A stretch of 28,344 bases of DNA, taken from an uncultured Clostridia bacterium. GTDB taxonomy: Bacteria > Bacillota > Clostridia > TANB77 > CAG-508. Below are positions 8,520-15,021 of this stretch, one piece after another; the first letter of the stretch is position 1, and each line of letters begins with the position of its first letter. The notes beneath the pieces were generated by a model. That model was not told the DNA's origin, did no database searches, and worked only from the letters and a program-made list of their open reading frames with translations. A program made the translations under genes and the position numbers. The stretch is from the NCBI GenBank assembly GCA_934121875.1, contig CAKOVG010000014.1:1-28344 (forward strand). Reading direction: 5' to 3'.

Positions 8520-9077
8520 ATGTATTTAATAGTAGGACTAGGAAATCCTGAGCCAGAGTATAGTTATACAAGGCATAATATGGGATTTGATGTAATTAAC
8601 AAAATAGCCAAAAAATGTGAAATTGATATTTCAAGAACAAAATTTAATAGTTTATATGGAAGTGGAATTATAAAAGACGAAAAGGTTATTTTATTAAAGC
8701 CACAAACGTATATGAACTTAAGTGGACAATCTATAAAACCATTTGTAGACTTTTATAAAATACCACTAGAGAATGTACTAGTTATATATGATGATATGGA
8801 TGTTTCAGTAGAAAATATCAAAATAAGAAAAAAAGGCGGACCAGGATCACATAATGGTGCAAAGTCGGTAGTACACGAACTTGCATCAGAAGACTTTCCA
8901 AGAATTAGAGTTGGAATTGGTAAACCAGTGGATGAATATGATGCAATTGATTATGTTATAGGAAAACTAGATGAAGAAAAATACAAAGCATTAGAAAAGG
9001 GAATAAATAGGGCGGCAGATGCAACTATTTATTATATTGAACACGGAATAGATAATACAATGAATAAGTTTAATTAA
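8520..9077 (+). CDS. pth: Peptidyl-tRNA hydrolase
   Basis: Pth cleaves the ester bond of peptidyl-tRNAs released from stalled ribosomes and so recycles tRNA. The 185-aa length is standard. The N-terminal signature LIVGLGNPEPEYSYTRHNMG contains Asn9 and the catalytic His19. KPQTYMNLSG, VIYDDMD (catalytic-site Asp) and the GGPGSHNG loop follow in the expected order. The ribosome site is AGAGG. The RNase E/G gene starts 20 bp downstream. Confidence 0.97.
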   Translation: MYLIVGLGNPEPEYSYTRHNMGFDVINKIAKKCEIDISRTKFNSLYGSGIIKDEKVILLKPQTYMNLSGQSIKPFVDFYKIPLENVLVIYDDMDVSVENIKIRKKGGPGSHNGAKSVVHELASEDFPRIRVGIGKPVDEYDAIDYVIGKLDEEKYKALEKGINRAADATIYYIEHGIDNTMNKFN

Positions 9078-9097
9078 CAGCTATAGAAAGGGAAAGC

Positions 9098-10303
9098 ATG
9101 CAAGAGGTAATAATTAGTCAGGACAAGCAAAACAATAAAATAGTTGCTCTAGTAGAAAATGGAAAACTAGTTGAAAAATACGAGGAAAGACCAGAGCAAA
9201 AGAGACTAGAAGGAAATATATATTTAGGAAAAGTAGAAAATGTACTAGTTGGTATGCAAGCTGCTTTTGTTGATATTGGAGTAGAAAAAAATACTTTTAT
9301 ACATATAAAAGATATTATTCCAAAAGTGAGTAATGAAACAGGTAACAAAAACGAAACATTAAGTAAATATGATATAAAAAATTATATACACACAGGAATG
9401 ACAATATTAGTGCAAGTAAAAAGAGACAGCACAAATAAAAAAGGTGCAAGAGTTTCTACGCACATTACTATTCCAGGTAGATTTGTAGTGTTAATGCCAA
9501 ACTCAGAGTTTATTACAATTTCTAAAAAAATAGAAAAAGACCAAGAAAGAAAAAGACTTACAGACTTAGCAAAAAATGTTTTACCACAAGGTTTTGGAAT
9601 TATTATAAGAACTTCAGCAGAAGGTAAAGAAAAAGAATTAATACAAAAAGATATAGAGGGAGTTATACAACAATATAATGAAATAATTAAAAAAGCCAAA
9701 ACTCTAGAAAAATCAAGCAACTTTAATCCAGTAGCTCTATATTCAAACAATGGAATTGTAGAAAAAATATTAACTGATATTATTGATCAAGATTTACAAA
9801 GAATAATAACTAATAATGCAGAAATAAATAAATATGTTCAAAATTTTTTGCAAGATACAGGGCTTGAATCAAAGGTAAAATTAGAACTAAAACAAAACGA
9901 AAATGTGCTAAATATATATGATATAGAAGAACAAATAGAAAAATCAAACAATCGTAAAATTTGGCTTAAATGTGGAGGCTTTATAACTATTGATAAAACA
10001 GAGGCATTAACAGCAATTGATGTAAATTCAGGTAAGTATGTAGGTAACAAAGATCTAGAACAAACAGTATTTACAGTTAATAAAGAGGCAACTATTGAAA
10101 TTGCAAAACAGTTACGATTAAGAGATATTGGCGGAATTATAATTATTGACTATATAGATATGGAGAAAAAAGAAACAAAACAAAAAATATTAGAAATACT
10201 AGAAGAACATGTAAAAAAAGACCGTTCAAAAATTCAGATAGTAGGGTTTACACCATTAGATCTACTTGAAGTTACAAGAAAGCATATGTGTAGTAATGAT
10301 TAG
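9098..10303 (+). CDS. RNase E/G family endoribonuclease, short form
   Basis: A 401-aa Rne/Rng-family protein that processes or degrades single-stranded 5'-monophosphate RNA. An S1-like domain lies at about 35-125 (GNIYLGKVENVLVGMQAAFV). The DNase-I-like catalytic region has the two metal-binding Asp residues in TAIDVNSGKYVG (D308) and IIIIDYIDM (D351), spaced like E. coli RNase E D303 and D346. The protein stops at EVTRKHMCSND. The zinc-link CPxC motif and the small domain normally following the TRK helix are absent. No frame continuing them is visible downstream, so this looks like a genuine short variant and not a frameshift. It precedes plsC by 16 bp. Confidence 0.9.
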   Translation: MQEVIISQDKQNNKIVALVENGKLVEKYEERPEQKRLEGNIYLGKVENVLVGMQAAFVDIGVEKNTFIHIKDIIPKVSNETGNKNETLSKYDIKNYIHTGMTILVQVKRDSTNKKGARVSTHITIPGRFVVLMPNSEFITISKKIEKDQERKRLTDLAKNVLPQGFGIIIRTSAEGKEKELIQKDIEGVIQQYNEIIKKAKTLEKSSNFNPVALYSNNGIVEKILTDIIDQDLQRIITNNAEINKYVQNFLQDTGLESKVKLELKQNENVLNIYDIEEQIEKSNNRKIWLKCGGFITIDKTEALTAIDVNSGKYVGNKDLEQTVFTVNKEATIEIAKQLRLRDIGGIIIIDYIDMEKKETKQKILEILEEHVKKDRSKIQIVGFTPLDLLEVTRKHMCSND

Positions 10304-10319
10304 TGAAAGGGATGTATAA

Positions 10320-10902
10320 ATGAAAAAAGTACCAGAGTGGAATTACAAATTTCTAAGGCCACTAGCAATAGTATTATTAAAAATTATATATCAACCTAAG
10401 GTAATAAATAAACAAGCAATACCAAAAGAGGGACCAATAATTTTGGCAGGAAATCATAAAGCATATCCAGACCCAGTATTAGTAGGAAGTTGTACTAGAA
10501 GAGTAATACACTTTTTTATAAAAGATGTATATACAAATAGCATATTAGGTCCATTTTTCAAAAGTTTACGGAGTATTACCAGTACATGTAGGAAAATTGC
10601 ATAAGGAATCTTTTGAAAATGCAATAAGCTTACTAAAAGAAGAAAAATCAATAGGTATATTTCCAGAAGGAACTAGAAATAAAACAGATCAATTACTATT
10701 ACCACTTAGAAAAGGAACTACATTATTAGCTAAAAAAACAAATGCAAAAATAATACCATTTGCAATTACAGGGAAATATAGGCCATTTGGAGGTTTGAAA
10801 ATAGAATTTGGAGAACCAATAGATATGACTAATATGGATACTACAGAAGCAAATAGAGTACTAACCGAAAGAATAACTGAATTATTATTAAAAAATAGGT
10901 GA
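10320..10902 (+). pseudogene. plsC: 1-acyl-sn-glycerol-3-phosphate acyltransferase, frameshifted
   Basis: PlsC acylates lysophosphatidic acid to phosphatidic acid at the membrane. The first frame (10320-10604) has the HX4D motif HKAYPD (H46, D51) and then loses similarity after ILGPFFK, running to TAA. The +1 frame picks up exactly there with VYGVLPVHVGKLHKESFENA, the FPEGTR motif and the normal C-terminus ending at 10902. Removing one A from the AAAA run at 10560-10563 restores a continuous protein of about 193 aa of normal family length. The apparent start of the downstream frame (TTG 10597) is not a real start. The change could be a genuine mutation, an A-tract phase switch or a homopolymer error. 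It lies in a lipid operon with a lipid kinase. Confidence 0.85.
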
Positions 10903-10907
10903 TAAAA

Positions 10908-11777
10908 ATGAAGTATATATTTATAGTTAATCCTGAGTCAGCAAAAGGTAATGCAATGAAAATAATAGGAAACATTGAGAAGGTATGCAAACAAGAACAT
11001 ATAGAATATGAAGTATGCTATACTTTAGCACAAGGAGATGCCACTAGATTAGCACAAAGTTATAAAGACGATGAAAACATTATATATGCTGTTGGAGGAG
11101 ATGGAACATTATCTGAAGTACTAAATGGGGTAGTAGGAACAAAAAACAAAATCGGTATAATACCAGCAGGTTCAGGTAATGACTTTTATCGTACAGTAAA
11201 AGAGCTTGGCAAAACAGAAATAGAATCAGATGTTGGTGTGGTAAATGGAAAATACTTTTTAAATATTGCATGTGTTGGAATTGATGCAGAAGTTGCTAAC
11301 AATGTACCTTTAATGAAAAAGAAAAATGTTAAAGTGAAAAATCTATATACTGCAAGTATTTTATACACTTTTACACATTTTAAATTTAAACAAATACACT
11401 TCAAATCACAAGAAAAAGATGAAAAAGGAAACTTTACAATACTTAGTATTTGTAATGGTAGGTATTATGGTGGAGGCTATAACATATCTCCAAAAGCAAG
11501 TTTAGAGGATAACTATTTTGATGTATATTATATAAATAAACTAAGATTACCATCAATTATAAACTTACTTTTGAAATTAAAAAAAGGAAAACTTGAACAA
11601 GATAAAAGAACAAAGCATTTTAAAACAAACAATATTACAGTAACATCAGAAGAACCAATTAGATTTAATGTTGATGGAGAAACAATAGAAAATACAAAAT
11701 TTGAAATAAAAATCATACCAAAAGCAATAAAAATATATCATAATGCAGAATTAGAAAGTAAATTTTTGTCAGTTTAG
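10908..11777 (+). CDS. Diacylglycerol kinase family lipid kinase (YegS/DgkB-like)
   Basis: A 289-aa member of the DAGK catalytic family, phosphorylating diacylglycerol or a related lipid with ATP. The nucleotide-binding signature GGDGT is at 63-67, preceded by the NPESAKG opening (8-14), with GSGND at 88-92. The C-terminal domain has GGGYNISPKA and the late FNVDGE motif. The frame can be extended to GTG 10899, but ATG 10908 has AGGTGA five bases upstream and is preferred. That ribosome site overlaps the plsC stop codon, suggesting coupling of the two phosphatidic-acid-related genes. Its 3' end lies within a terminator hairpin. Confidence 0.9.
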   Translation: MKYIFIVNPESAKGNAMKIIGNIEKVCKQEHIEYEVCYTLAQGDATRLAQSYKDDENIIYAVGGDGTLSEVLNGVVGTKNKIGIIPAGSGNDFYRTVKELGKTEIESDVGVVNGKYFLNIACVGIDAEVANNVPLMKKKNVKVKNLYTASILYTFTHFKFKQIHFKSQEKDEKGNFTILSICNGRYYGGGYNISPKASLEDNYFDVYYINKLRLPSIINLLLKLKKGKLEQDKRTKHFKTNNITVTSEEPIRFNVDGETIENTKFEIKIIPKAIKIYHNAELESKFLSV

Positions 11778-11802
11778 AGTTTATAACTCTAACTGACATT
11801 TT
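11767..11802 (+). terminator. Rho-independent terminator overlapping the lipid-kinase stop codon
   Basis: TGTCAGTT (one bulged T) then AGAGTT pairs with AACTCT then AACTGACA around a 3-nt loop, followed by TTTT. The stem contains the TAG stop of the lipid kinase and ends 16 bp before the trmB start, so it may act as an intercistronic attenuator. Confidence 0.75.
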
Positions 11803-11818
11803 GTTAAAGGAGAAAACA

Positions 11819-12475
11819 GTGAGAATCAGATATAAGCCATGGGCTAGAAAAGAACTAGAAGAAAGTAAATTTTATAGAGAACATCCAGAAGAGATAATAG
11901 GAAACTGGAAGAATGAATATACAAGACCAGATCAACCTTTATTTATTGAGCTAGGTTGCGGAAAAGGTGGTTTCATATCACAAAAAGCTTTTTTACATCC
12001 AGAAAATAACTATTTGGCAATTGATTTAGTAGATCCAATGCTAGGTTTAGCAAAAAGAAAAGTTGAAGAAGTATATACTCAAGGCAATAGAAACATAGAC
12101 AACATTATACTTACTCGTTTTGACATTGAAAGAATTTTGCTGATCTTAAATAAACAAGACTCAATTGAAGGAATATACATAAATTTTTGTAACCCTTGGC
12201 CAAGAGGTAAACATCACAAAAAAAGATTAACATATACTAAACAACTTGAACATTATAAAGAGTTTTTAAAAACAGGTGGAAAAATTTACTTTAAAACAGA
12301 TGATGATAATTTATTTGAAGAAAGTATACATTACTTTGAAGACGCAGGTTTTAAAATTGAAAAACTGACAAGAGATTTACAAAAGGAACCAGACTTTTGG
12401 GAAAACATTGAAACAGAACATGAGAAAATGTTCTCAGAACAAGGAATAAAAATAAAAGCACTTATCGCCGGATAA
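11819..12475 (+). CDS. trmB: tRNA (guanine-N7-)-methyltransferase TrmB
   Basis: TrmB makes m7G46 in the tRNA variable loop using S-adenosylmethionine. The 218-aa protein has the SAM-binding motif FIELGCGKGGF (near residues 43-53), DLVDPMLGLAKRK, the signature NFCNPWPRGKHHKKRL and the late TDDDNLFEES. The frame extends upstream to a TTG at 11801 inside the terminator T-run. GTG 11819 is preferred because AAAGGAG (11806-11812) sits six bases before it and MRIRYKPWA is the usual start. The gene is enclosed by the upstream hairpin and an 11-bp stem at its own stop. Confidence 0.95.
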   Translation: MRIRYKPWARKELEESKFYREHPEEIIGNWKNEYTRPDQPLFIELGCGKGGFISQKAFLHPENNYLAIDLVDPMLGLAKRKVEEVYTQGNRNIDNIILTRFDIERILLILNKQDSIEGIYINFCNPWPRGKHHKKRLTYTKQLEHYKEFLKTGGKIYFKTDDDNLFEESIHYFEDAGFKIEKLTRDLQKEPDFWENIETEHEKMFSEQGIKIKALIAG

Positions 12476-12481
12476 GTGCTT
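12456..12481 (+). terminator. Hairpin at the trmB stop codon
   Basis: AAGCACTTATC and GATAAGTGCTT form a perfect 11-bp stem with a GCCG loop. The trmB TAA lies in the 3' arm. No T-tract follows (TAATTAATTG), so termination would be weak; it may instead protect the mRNA end. Confidence 0.6.
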
Positions 12482-12604
12482 AATTAATTGCAAATCAACT
12501 ACCGAATAGTCACGGAAAAATTGGTGAAAATACTATATAATCTAGATTTTTATATTGACATTGTAGTATAATAAATAAAGAAAATAAGAAAAGGAGAGGT
12601 AACT

Positions 12605-13720
12605 ATGGATAAAAACAAGAGAAATTGGATAATAGCTATTGTAGTAGTCTTTATACTTGTATTTGGAGGAGGATATCTAATGACAAGAAATAACGATACA
12701 GAGCAAAATAACAATAATGGAGGAACAGTTAAAGGAAAAAACAATGTTAAAATAGTGGCAAATGCAGCAAGTCAATTAACACTTGAAGATTATTCAACAG
12801 CAGAATTTTCAATGAAAAAACCACAAGGCTGGAAAGTTGAAACAGGTGGAACAGGAATGTATTATGCAATTAAAGTATATGATCCAAACGAAACAAACAA
12901 TCAAATATTTTTAATGTTAAAAATGCAACCACTACTAAAGAGCACAGCAGGAAAAGCTTTTTGGCAAAATTACTATAAACTAAGTGGAAATAACAGCCAA
13001 TACAAAGTATTTGCAGATGCTGTGGTATTAGAAAAACCAACAACAGAAGTTTTTTACAAAAAGTTTAGTGAAATAGGTTCATATATGAATTCAATTGAAC
13101 CAACATTAAGTACATTTAATTTTCCTAAATTTAATAACTTTACAAAACTAGAAGAATCTGACTCTAAAGCATCTATGAAAAGCGTTGCATTAGATAGCAA
13201 AGTATTAAGAGCTACCTTTACAGGAGATAACAATAAACAAGGTGAAGGTATGTTTATGGCATCTATTGTAAATTTTGGAAACCAATATCAAAGTGGAACA
13301 GATATGCTATACTATATGGTTTATGATATAATGTCAATAACTTCTGCTAAAGATGAGTTTATAGACTACAAAGATATTTTGTTACAATCAGCTAATTCAA
13401 TTGAATTTAGTGACGCTTATGTAAAAAAGACGATAGATGACGGAAATGCGCAAACAAAACAAGCTTTAGCTTTAAGTGCTTCAATTCAAGCAGCATTTGA
13501 CTCATATATGCAAGCATGGGAAAATAGACAAACAACTTATGATATCATGAGCCAAAAACAAAGTGACGCAACATTAGGATATGAAAGAGTATACAATACT
13601 GATACAGGCGAGATATATAAAGCATATAACGGATTCACAGATGACTACAAAGGCGAAAAATATAAATCTGTAACAGATGAAATGTACACTCAAAAAACAA
13701 GTGGATATATTGAAAAATAA
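12605..13720 (+). CDS. Membrane-anchored extracytoplasmic protein of unknown function
   Basis: A 371-aa protein that I do not recognise. Residues 1-8 are charged, then IIAIVVVFILVFGGGYLM (about 9-26) forms a single membrane anchor or uncleaved signal. An Asn/Gly-rich linker (30-42) follows, then a soluble domain. There is no lipobox Cys. The start of that domain, TAEFSMKKPQGWKVETGGTG, resembles the opening of small extracellular domains with a PxGW motif (PsbP-like), but this is weak. The C-terminal third is helical and polar (TKQALALSASIQAAFDSYMQ). The ribosome site AAGGAGAGG is strong. The gene is flanked by the trmB hairpin and by the terminator in leader repeat 1, so it is probably monocistronic. 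Confidence 0.75.
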   Translation: MDKNKRNWIIAIVVVFILVFGGGYLMTRNNDTEQNNNNGGTVKGKNNVKIVANAASQLTLEDYSTAEFSMKKPQGWKVETGGTGMYYAIKVYDPNETNNQIFLMLKMQPLLKSTAGKAFWQNYYKLSGNNSQYKVFADAVVLEKPTTEVFYKKFSEIGSYMNSIEPTLSTFNFPKFNNFTKLEESDSKASMKSVALDSKVLRATFTGDNNKQGEGMFMASIVNFGNQYQSGTDMLYYMVYDIMSITSAKDEFIDYKDILLQSANSIEFSDAYVKKTIDDGNAQTKQALALSASIQAAFDSYMQAWENRQTTYDIMSQKQSDATLGYERVYNTDTGEIYKAYNGFTDDYKGEKYKSVTDEMYTQKTSGYIEK

Positions 13721-13732
13721 AAATGTAAAATA

Positions 13733-13739
13733 TGTCGAA
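13733..13739 (+). promoter_or_regulatory. 0A-box-like heptamer upstream of leader 1
   Basis: TGTCGAA equals the Spo0A-binding consensus. The same heptamer, within ATGTCGAAA, is present at the aligned place before leader 2 although the bases around it differ. A regulatory role is inference. Confidence 0.35.
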
Positions 13740-13758
13740 ACTTGGCATACGATTTTAC

Positions 13759-13787
13759 TTGCAAAATGCAATTAAGTATAGTATAAC
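13759..13787 (+). promoter_or_regulatory. Candidate leader promoter, copy 1
   Basis: TTGCAA (13759-13764), a 17-bp spacer and TATAAC (13782-13787) could drive the full-length Rpn gene from inside the terminator stem. It gives 4/6 and 5/6 matches to consensus. The same sequence is at 16653-16681 in copy 2. Confidence 0.35.
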
Positions 13788-13811
13788 AATACTAACTTAG
13801 TTGCATTTTTT
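13766..13811 (+). terminator. Strong Rho-independent terminator at the start of leader 1
   Basis: ATGCAATTAAGT plus TAGTAT (one bulged A) pairs with ATACTA plus ACTTAGTTGCAT around an AACA loop, with one G-U pair, followed by six T. It would end transcription of the upstream membrane protein gene. Confidence 0.85.
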
Positions 13812-14053
13812 ATGTATTTTAATTAATCTTAAAATTTTATCAAAGAGTCTTAGCTTTCAAGACAATTTATTTCAAACTTTATTAAATCTATATAAATTAA
13901 AATCAAAAATTAAATCTTAAAATCAAATTCAAAAATAACAAAATCTTATTAAATCTAAAAATTCCAAACAATGAAAATATAAATTAACAAGAAAGAGAGG
14001 TGCATTTTAGTATAAAAATGCAGCTAAAATATAAAATTTAAAGGAGAAAATGT

Positions 14054-14938
14054 ATGCAAGAAAACATTACAAACGTACCACAAGAGAAGAAAAAGTTTAA
14101 AAGACTATCACCAAAGCTAGATATAATATTTCAGGCAATATTTGGAGAAGTAGGGAGCGAGAATATAACAAAAGACTTTTTAGAAAAGATACTAAATAGA
14201 AAGATAGAGAAAATAACATTAGACAAAAATCCAGTATTGAGAAGAGAGCTAAAAGATGATAAATTAGGAATATTGGATATAATAACAGAACTAGACGGAA
14301 GAGAAAAGTGCAATATAGAAATTCAGCTAATAGATAAGAATAATATTATAGAGAGGATGTTATACTATTGGGCAAAAATATATACGAAGCAAATAAAAGC
14401 AGGAGAAAATTATGATAAGTTAGAAAGGACAATAGTAATACTAATAGCAGACTTTAAAATAAAAGGATTAGAGGAATTAACATATCATAGTAGGTGGAAG
14501 ATAATGGAAACGAGAAGCGTCAAAAAGATAATATTGACAGAGAAGTTTGAGCTTGATATAATGGAACTATCCAAAATAAGAGGAAAAGAAGAAGAGAAAG
14601 ACCAGTTATTAGATTGGCTAATGTTTTTGGAAAATCCAGAAAGTGAGAGGGTGGCACGAAAAATGGAAGAGAACAAGAACTTAAAAGAAGCAGTAGAAAA
14701 ACTAGATAGAATAAGTGAAGATGAAAAAATGCAAAGAATAATAGAACTAAGAGAAAAAGCAAGAAGAGATGAGCATGCAATATATTCAAAAGGTGTTGAT
14801 GATGGAATAGAAGAAGGAGCAAAGAAAGAAAAAATACAGATAGCAAAAAATATGCTTCAAAGAGGTTTTACCAAACAAGAAGTTATGGACATTACTGGCC
14901 TAACAAGTAAGGAAATAGAAGAACTAATTAGTGGTTAG
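14054..14938 (+). CDS. Rpn family recombination-promoting nuclease (PD-(D/E)XK, putative transposase)
   Basis: A 294-aa protein of the Rpn/PD-(D/E)XK transposase-like family. Family members are DNA endonucleases linked to RecA-independent recombination and, in E. coli, to toxic anti-phage defence. The family opening RLSPKLDIIFQAIFG is at 18-31. The nuclease core has D75 (GILDIITEL) and E89-x-Q91 (NIEIQ), followed by helix RMLYYWAKIY. IILTEKFELDIMELSK marks the end of the core. A charged linker with MFLENPE leads to a helical tail ending in a helix-turn-helix-like repeat (AKNMLQRGFTKQEVMDITGL). AAAGGAG lies 7 nt before the ATG; the overlapping ATG 14050 is out of frame. The gene contains an internal promoter and start, listed separately. 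Most E. coli data come from distant homologues. Confidence 0.85.
   Translation: MQENITNVPQEKKKFKRLSPKLDIIFQAIFGEVGSENITKDFLEKILNRKIEKITLDKNPVLRRELKDDKLGILDIITELDGREKCNIEIQLIDKNNIIERMLYYWAKIYTKQIKAGENYDKLERTIVILIADFKIKGLEELTYHSRWKIMETRSVKKIILTEKFELDIMELSKIRGKEEEKDQLLDWLMFLENPESERVARKMEENKNLKEAVEKLDRISEDEKMQRIIELREKARRDEHAIYSKGVDDGIEEGAKKEKIQIAKNMLQRGFTKQEVMDITGLTSKEIEELISG
14534..14562 (+). promoter_or_regulatory. Consensus promoter inside the Rpn gene
   Basis: TTGACA (14534-14539) and TATAAT (14557-14562) are exact hexamers with a 17-bp spacer, within codons for ILTEKFELDIM. It points toward the 3' part of the gene, about 100 bp before an internal ribosome site and ATG. A truncated homologue carries the same exact arrangement at 16997-17025. 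Confidence 0.7.
14663..14938 (+). CDS. Putative intragenic C-terminal small protein of the Rpn gene
   Basis: ATG 14663 is in frame with the Rpn gene and preceded by GAGAGGGTGG (14645-14654), an unusually G-rich stretch for this gene and a plausible Shine-Dalgarno. It would make the last 91 residues alone, MEENKNLKEAVEKLDRISED onward: a coiled-coil-like charged segment plus the HTH-like tail, without nuclease residues. A consensus promoter lies about 100 bp upstream. In E. coli, intragenic small Rpn products inhibit the full-length toxin; the same role here is inferred. ATG 14621 (MFLENPE) is an alternative start without a good ribosome site. Confidence 0.55.
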   Translation: MEENKNLKEAVEKLDRISEDEKMQRIIELREKARRDEHAIYSKGVDDGIEEGAKKEKIQIAKNMLQRGFTKQEVMDITGLTSKEIEELISG

Positions 14939-15021
14939 TAAATCTAATCTTATCAAATTAGTTGCTAAAGCATATAAAAAAGTTGTAGTTCTAAAGAAAA
15001 ATAAGGTAAAGAGGTACCAAA

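Larger units (their letters stand above)
13732..14045 (+). repeat. Leader repeat, copy 1 (core 13758-14045, 288 bp)
   Basis: By eye, bases 13758-14045 are identical without gaps to 16652-16939. A looser match extends left to ATGTCGAAA at 13732. The 333-bp stretch between genes (13721-14053) holds only this element. In order it contains a 0A-box-like heptamer, a terminator hairpin, a long A/T-rich tract with repeated TTAAATCT-type words, and GAGAGGTG. A second hairpin follows (TGCATTTT 14001-14008 with AAAATGCA 14015-14022), then a tiny frame ATG 14018 to TAA 14041 (MQLKYKI), and last the AAAGGAG of the Rpn gene. The identity ends at that ribosome site, where the two coding regions diverge. 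No terminal inverted repeats or transposase were seen, so it is not a classic IS. Confidence 0.95.

Noticed and set aside
10597..10902. Independent small gene starting at TTG 10597
   Set aside because: It has no ribosome site and is the direct continuation of plsC after a one-base shift.
12555..12572. TTGACA and TATAAT upstream of the 371-aa membrane protein gene
   Set aside because: Only 6 bp separate the hexamers, so they cannot form one sigma-A promoter, and no good partner was found for either at 16-18 bp.
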